Below are positions 58,055-64,000 of a stretch of 64,000 nucleotides of DNA, piece by piece. The position numbers were made by a program, and so were the translations under genes. Position 1 is the first letter of the stretch, and every line of letters starts with the position of its first letter. Under the pieces are notes generated by a model. It saw only the letters and a list, made by a program, of their open reading frames with translations. It was not told the DNA's origin and searched no databases. Origin of the DNA: Epiperipatus broadwayi (Eukaryota > Onychophora > Udeonychophora > Euonychophora > Peripatidae); NCBI GenBank assembly GCA_028023455.1, contig JAQFVV010006548.1, forward strand, positions 186,001 through 250,000. Direction: 5' to 3'.

Positions 58055-61000
58055 TATTATTCACTATAATGTTTCTTCAACTTAAGCTCCAAAGTCTAGA
58101 ATCCTAATTTGAACACATTGTGAAGGACAGAAAATTATAGAAGAAAAAATAGACCAATTATTGAAGTGAATACATGTATTTATAAGACCAACAAATCAAA
58201 TTCTAATATTTGCCTACTAACACACATACAGAGAAAATGTATCATTAATCCATTATATGTATATATTTACAAGTTATATAAAAAAATAAATTATATAGTT
58301 AGTTCTTTGAAGTTTATGTGAAGTTGGAGCACCAATATTCAGCCCTTTTAGTATATTAAAAGATATTGCTCAGGGAAACATCTGTATATGATGAATGGGT
58401 CAAAAATTGTCTTAACATTTTTTTCTAAATTTGTTTTTAATTTTGGTAATAAATGTTTAATTATGGTAATAATTAATGAAATATAACTGTTAATAAAATA
58501 TAGCAAAATAAGTTTTATCTCCATCTTGTAAGCATGTTTATATATATAATAACACAAAAATGTTGAAAGCTCCCATGTAAATACCATGTTGCCCTGAAAA
58601 TAAGATTTAATCAGGAAATAAGCCCTAGTTTAAATTTTCAAGATGGTTGATGATATAAACTGTACCCCAAATATAAAACCTAGTTAAGATTGTCAGCCTG
58701 GTGAACAGATATCATTCATCCATTGAACTTGAAACACATGACTGATGTATAGGATTATAAAGTAATAAATATAACATTCAAAATGTTTATATATATTGAA
58801 CTGGATGGTAGATTCAAATCAATGGTTTCATTGCCAAAAATAAAATCAACTTTTATTTCCATTAGATCTCTAAAGTTAAAATTTTTTAAGCTATTTAAAA
58901 ATTATTTATAAGAGTATGAGTATTAACACACATACTCAGTTATGTTAAAAAAAATTAAAATGTCATTTTTTTTTATATAAAATTGATTTTTAAAGTAGTT
59001 TTCGTTTACTGCTTGTTTTTCCTTTTTTTTTTTTTTTTATCAAATTAATTAAAAGCAAACAAACTTTAATTACATTCCTGTTTCTTTTATTTTAATTATA
59101 ATCTAATTTTTAGTTTAATTTCAAAAGCGGAGATTTAATTTTGTGTTTTTTTCTATACATTAATCCCTGGTTAGAATTCTTAATTAAAGTTGAGCAGGAG
59201 ATTAAGATTTTCCCTGGGTTAAGGCTTAGAATTGAACAACAAGAAAGTTTATGTGGGAAAAAGTGTGGGGATATAAATAACCCCAAAAATTTCAGACATT
59301 TTAGATTCTTGGCTGGAATAAGCTGCTTCAAAGTGAGATTCAGTTTCTAATAATTCCAATATTCAGTTTCACACTGATTTTAGCCTGCTGAGACTTGTAC
59401 TCTACTGTTGGCAGTCTGGAAAATTTTTTTTAAATTTGCTGTCACAAGAGGTCAAAATTAACTGCTATACATACATGCCTTGCTAACTTAACTAAAAACA
59501 GACTTCTGATTCCATGCTGTTCTTTTGTCATGCCATGAAAGTCTGAAGTAAAAAGGATCCCAAAATATGGCTCTACACTTGCCACCATGAAGAGAAGGCA
59601 CCTGAATTATGAACTCAAAAATAAATGTGTGCACTTTTGAAAAATTATGTGAACTCTGCTTTACCATAAGGTAAAAACATTTCTTATTCTTTCCAGGGTA
59701 TATAAATATTTTAATTAATTCTCCGCTCAATCTAAAAATAAATCTGTAGTTTTGATAATTGTTTAATCTCATATTTATTATATATATTTGCTTTTCTTTG
59801 TGTATTTATAGTATGTCTTGGAATCTTAATTTAAGATTCCAAGTTTGTTTTCAATTTTGTTTATTGGAGAGTGTACTGTGAGATTATAGTTTATATTCTT
59901 AATATATCTCCCTTTATTTTATTAACTATTGGTAAATGCTTTAGCATTTTTTCATAATTTTAAGTTGTCACCTATCCTTATTTTATCATCCAATGATTAA
60001 TTTAAATTACTGTGCTTGCGCTTTTTTCAAACCACAAATCTTTTGGCTGGTGGTTTATCATGTTTGTTATTCTAGTTTTTCTTGGTTGGAATTTTTGTTT
60101 CTTCTTTTCCGGATTACATAAGATCATGATCATTCTATAAGTTTTCTTATATGGGTAAATCAACCATGAATTGCATTAAACATTGTAATCATAGGGCTGT
60201 CTTGCCGGCAAAATGACGTTCTTGTCTTGATGCATTATTCTGGGCAGGAAATGCTTGCCAGCGCCATTTCATTGACTTTCTGCAAGACTGTATTGTTTTC
60301 ATATCTCTGAATTAGAAAACTAGAATTGTTGTTCTTTTATAAGTTGTCAGCAGGAAGATATTATTACTACATTTTTAGAATGTAGGTAATAAACATTTCT
60401 TTCTGCTAAAGCATTTAATGTTTTAATATTTTCAGCTCATATACACTTTCTGATAAATTAACTTATAAAAATCTTGGTCAAACTTTAGTATTTTGTTTGC
60501 TAGATTTATTTGCTTTTATTTTCTGCTTTAAATTTATTTGTCAGAGCATGTATTGAGAATTTAGTTTGTCAAATTATTTATATTTTAATTATTTCTCTTT
60601 CTTGATTAAGGCTTGGGCAGATATAAATAGTTTTCTAATTATTTACAGGTCTCCTATGAGACTTTTATTTATTATATCTCAGCTTAGTTTTAACCAATCG
60701 TTTAGTTGGTGATTCCCCCATTTTAAATATCAGTTTTCCTTACATCAGTTACTTAATATTTCTCCATTTTAAATCAGTTACACCGGAGTATTTTCTAAAT
60801 TTATTATTTCATTAAATTTGAGATTTATGTTTTCTCTCGTTTTATAATTTATATTCCATCATATTCATTTACCATATTATTGCATTATAAAACACTATGG
60901 AGATCTTAAACATGATTATTCTATACAGTAGTTCTGCAGACATTATGATATCATTAGTCAATAAGCTAGTGATGCTCGCCCATGCTGGTTTTGTTGATTT

Positions 61001-61458
61001 ATGCAAGAAACTTTCAGTTGCTTTTCATTTCAGAACTTTTGAATAAGGAAACCTGAATTGCTTAGGTGAATTGCCAGCTGAAGGAAAATCTTCCCTCCTT
61101 TTGAATTCTTTATTAGAAAATTAGTCTGTCAGTGCTTTGATGTTTAGTTTTGTTAGTACCCATTGGAAAAAACAGTATTTATTGTGTGCAAATCTCTACT
61201 TTAAAATTTTATATTACTCTTAATAAAATGTTAAAATTATTTAAACTTAATTTGACTGATGTTTGTCTTAATGCTCTTATTTCTCATTTGTCTGAACAAT
61301 ATTCTCGAGCTCTTGATTTCTCCCCGAGTCTAGTCAGTGCAAATCATCATCACCATCCACTTTTTATCATAATAAACAAATTTTCCAGATACGCAGTGAT
61401 CTGGTGGCACCCTCTGTGATCAAAGATAGATTGAGTGACCGTTACAATATATATATAT
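58055..61458. other. Spacer, nothing recognised
   Basis: AT-rich sequence with a 17-base T tract near 59022-59038. Several frames up to ~94 codons (59110-59331 minus, 59488-59772 minus, 61150-61419 plus) show no motif. No repeat boundary identified. Confidence 0.4.
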
Positions 61459-64000
61459 TGTGCCGGTCAAAATATGCTTATCCATCTAACACGAGCTGGA
61501 ACTCACAAAATGTGCTTCAAACCCAGTCGAGCCCGAGATTTTGGTCAGGGACCAGCCTGGATTTGAACCCACTCTCCAAGCCCCAGGTCAAACACCTAAT
61601 GGACAACATAACAATGATGGCACATGAGAATTAATTCTTAATCTGGCCCGCTAGCAAATCGGAGAAAACAATAAGACTCATGGACTTAAACATATATATA
61701 AACAACTTAAATACTAGACATTCCAAAGATAAAATCTAATATAATTAGTTAATAGGGGTGTTACTAATGAAAAGCTATGGGCAATTAGTGAATTGGATTG
61801 ATCTAATAATGAGACAGAAACTAAGAGATAATGAATTATAAAATATATTTATTGACAAATTTCATATGCATCTTGATATAACATTATTTAGCACGCAGGC
61901 ATTTTATTTTTAAAGTGACATTACTCTAGGCCATTTAAACAATAATTGATATGTTGGCAAATAGATATCATGCTATACAACTAATGCCCTTTTTCTAATC
62001 AGTTCGAGTGGCTATTTTACATGAAATCAAACGAAGTCTGGAGTGAAGCTTAATAATATGTCTAATTATAATAAATTTATAAATATGGGCTTGTAAAGCA
62101 TCCCAGATAGCTTAAGATAGAACGGGTTTTCAAGAATGCTTCGGTTCAATGCCGAAGATTGCATATTAAAGAGGCAGAGCTGGCTATAGCGATTTTACTA
62201 ATATGCTAGGCACAAGTAAAAATACAATATTAAAGTTGCTCTGCGGATGGAAAAATAGTTTTAGGGTTTTTGTGACAAACCGGTTTACCCAATAATTGGT
62301 CGTCATGCTGCTAATGGGGAACCTTTATTTGGTTCAGAGGTGGGGGACTTATGTGCTAATCTGGCCCGTAGCTCAGACTTCGCTACTGCACTACCCATAA
62401 AAGAGGAAGATGGGCTGGACTTACCGTGGCTCCATCTTATATATATAAAACAGCACAACGAGAAAATATTAATAAGTTTCACATCCACCAAGCCGAAGGA
62501 TATTATAAATTAAATATCATATATTAAATGAATCAGTTCATCAGCTTGATCAAAAGAGCCAACTCTTCTGTAGCATGAAAAATACGATATGCTACTGATG
62601 GGAATATATATATATAGACAAACTTTACTTTGCCCGTTCAATCTCTTTAGTTATCTATAACTAACAAACTTTTAAAAGGGGGATAAGTATATTTAATAAG
62701 GGACTTACGAATACTTTACTAAGAAAATATACTTATGATTACACTCCAGGCTAGTTTAATCTTTAGTAACATAATAATTAATGGTTGAAAATTTGGATTT
62801 ATAAGCCACATTTTATATTTATATTAATTAATTTACTAAATAACAAAATAATAACGAGCAAAAAGGGTCACCATTATTTATAAATTTGGGTTTCGAAACC
62901 GCGCTAAATGACGCTATAATAAAATAATAATACGAGGATTTTAAATTATATCTTTAAAAACATATTCTATAATTAAATGCACGCCATTTCAAAATAGAGG
63001 CATAATTAATAATTATTCAAATAAGCAACAGAAAGGTAAATATACTGCAGTGATTAATTTATATAGCAAAATATTAATTAACAAAGAAATTTAGCAAAAG
63101 CATTTCATTTATAGATTTCAAATACTATTTAGAAAGAGTTTACAATATTGAATTAATAAAGAAATTTGCAAAAGTATTTCATTTTATAGAATTTAAATAT
63201 TATTTGGAAAACAATTTAGATAAAAAGTTACAATAATATGGTTAGCTAACCTGATTTTGAAGAAATAAAGATTGTTTTGAAATTTACACAGAGCTCTGCT
63301 ATTTTAGTAATATTAAGACAGTTCTCCTATAGCTGAACTGGAGATATTCGAGCTGGAACGAAGGTGACTTCTTTGGCGGCTTAGGGCATGTGATATTTAG
63401 TTGGGAGACGATTTTAAAATGGTGTTCCTGTAGCTGGATTGAAATTGGGACAAAGGCAAGTCCTTTTTAGCGGCTTACGGCATCTTTTATTTGGTATAAG
63501 CCTGTTGGTTGTTGCTTCGGCATTAGATGGATTGAACTTCGGCGTTCCATCACGGGAACGGCAGCAAAATTTTGCCTGACTTTAGCCGGATGTGGTAAAA
63601 TTAAACAATTTATAACTTGGATAGTAATAGCTCTTCAAAAGCAAGATGGAGTATCTCTTCCCGCTTAAAATAAGCCCTATTTATACATTTCGACTAAACT
63701 TTAACACCTTTTTGGAATTTCGTCTGTCTCGGGACCAATTGACTTTTAATTAAACAAAATAATATAATCCAATTTCTACAACAGATAATGTCTCTGAGGT
63801 GTTACATTTAATTTACTTAAAATTTATTAAAATATATAAATTATATAATTCGATTCAGATTTCACTAATTAAATTCCTTTCTAGGTGTTATAGAATGTTA
63901 AAGCTTAGCAGAAGTAATGGTATTCTGATTTAATGATAAAGTCTTTTGTTGCAAACAAAAATCAATCAATAAACTAGATTTTACTTTTTACCCTAAATGA
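61459..64000. repeat. LTR-like dispersed repeat, copy 2 (probably cut by window end)
   Basis: It begins TGTGCCGGTCAAAA after a TA run and aligns with 22269-22490 over its first ~200 bases. Farther on the two diverge, but this copy keeps a mixed composition to ~63600. It includes a diverged tandem pair of ~105 bp (63330-63430 and 63425-63520, sharing GTAGCTG/ATAGCTG, GGMACRAAGG and GCGGCTTAGGGCAT or its variant). An LTR as long as that of element C would end just beyond the window. Classification as an LTR is inference. Confidence 0.4.

Overview
This window looks like a piece of a large, AT-rich, intron-bearing animal genome, most likely an invertebrate. The reasons are the AT-rich spacers, the single conserved gene in 64 kb, and the dense metazoan-type retroelements: Ty3/Gypsy LTR elements, a Penelope-like element, LINE relics, and tRNA-derived SINE-like units. 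The sequence alone does not settle the phylum; a mollusc or an arachnid-like arthropod would fit. No bacterial, viral-genome or CRISPR signature was seen.

Layout. 1-4.25 kb is featureless AT-rich DNA. 4.25-11.78 kb is a recent, structurally complete LTR retrotransposon (called C here). It has 2.6-kb LTRs, a 4-bp target duplication, a primer-binding-site candidate, a polypurine tract and one Gag-like ORF, but no polymerase. 11.8-18.9 kb is spacer with hairpin-bearing repeats. 18.95-21.42 kb holds the only convincing cellular gene, an SRBD1 (Tex/Spt6-related S1 RNA-binding protein) homologue whose whole 815-codon reading frame lies in one exon. 22.3-29 kb holds LTR-like and LINE debris.

30.0-32.45 kb and 38.1-38.75 kb carry a ~410-bp tandem repeat. 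Each full monomer encodes a type I hammerhead self-cleaving ribozyme or a decayed version of one. This is the architecture of animal retrozymes, and it is the main discovery of the window. Between and after these arrays lie fold-back (inverted-dimer) elements with long target duplications (33.65-34.34, 36.74-37.47, 42.94-43.22 kb). They also carry hammerhead motifs, two of them together with tRNA-like pol III boxes. A 335-bp unit forms a similar head-to-tail plus inverted multimer at 40.7-41.5 kb.

43.25-58.05 kb is a three-level nest. An old minus-strand Ty3/Gypsy element (A, ~2.1-2.2-kb LTRs) was hit in its 3' LTR by a Penelope-like element with inverted arms, a GIY-YIG endonuclease fragment and hammerhead-like hairpins. 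That element was then hit by a second Gypsy-type element (B). 58-64 kb is spacer ending in an LTR-like repeat that matches one at 22.3 kb.

How the parts relate: Penelope-like elements are known carriers of hammerhead motifs and the proposed enzymatic partners of animal retrozymes. Here the partner type, the retrozyme-like arrays and SINE-like hammerhead elements sit within ~20 kb. That they use one mobilisation machinery is inference. All alignments were made by eye; no percent identities were computed.
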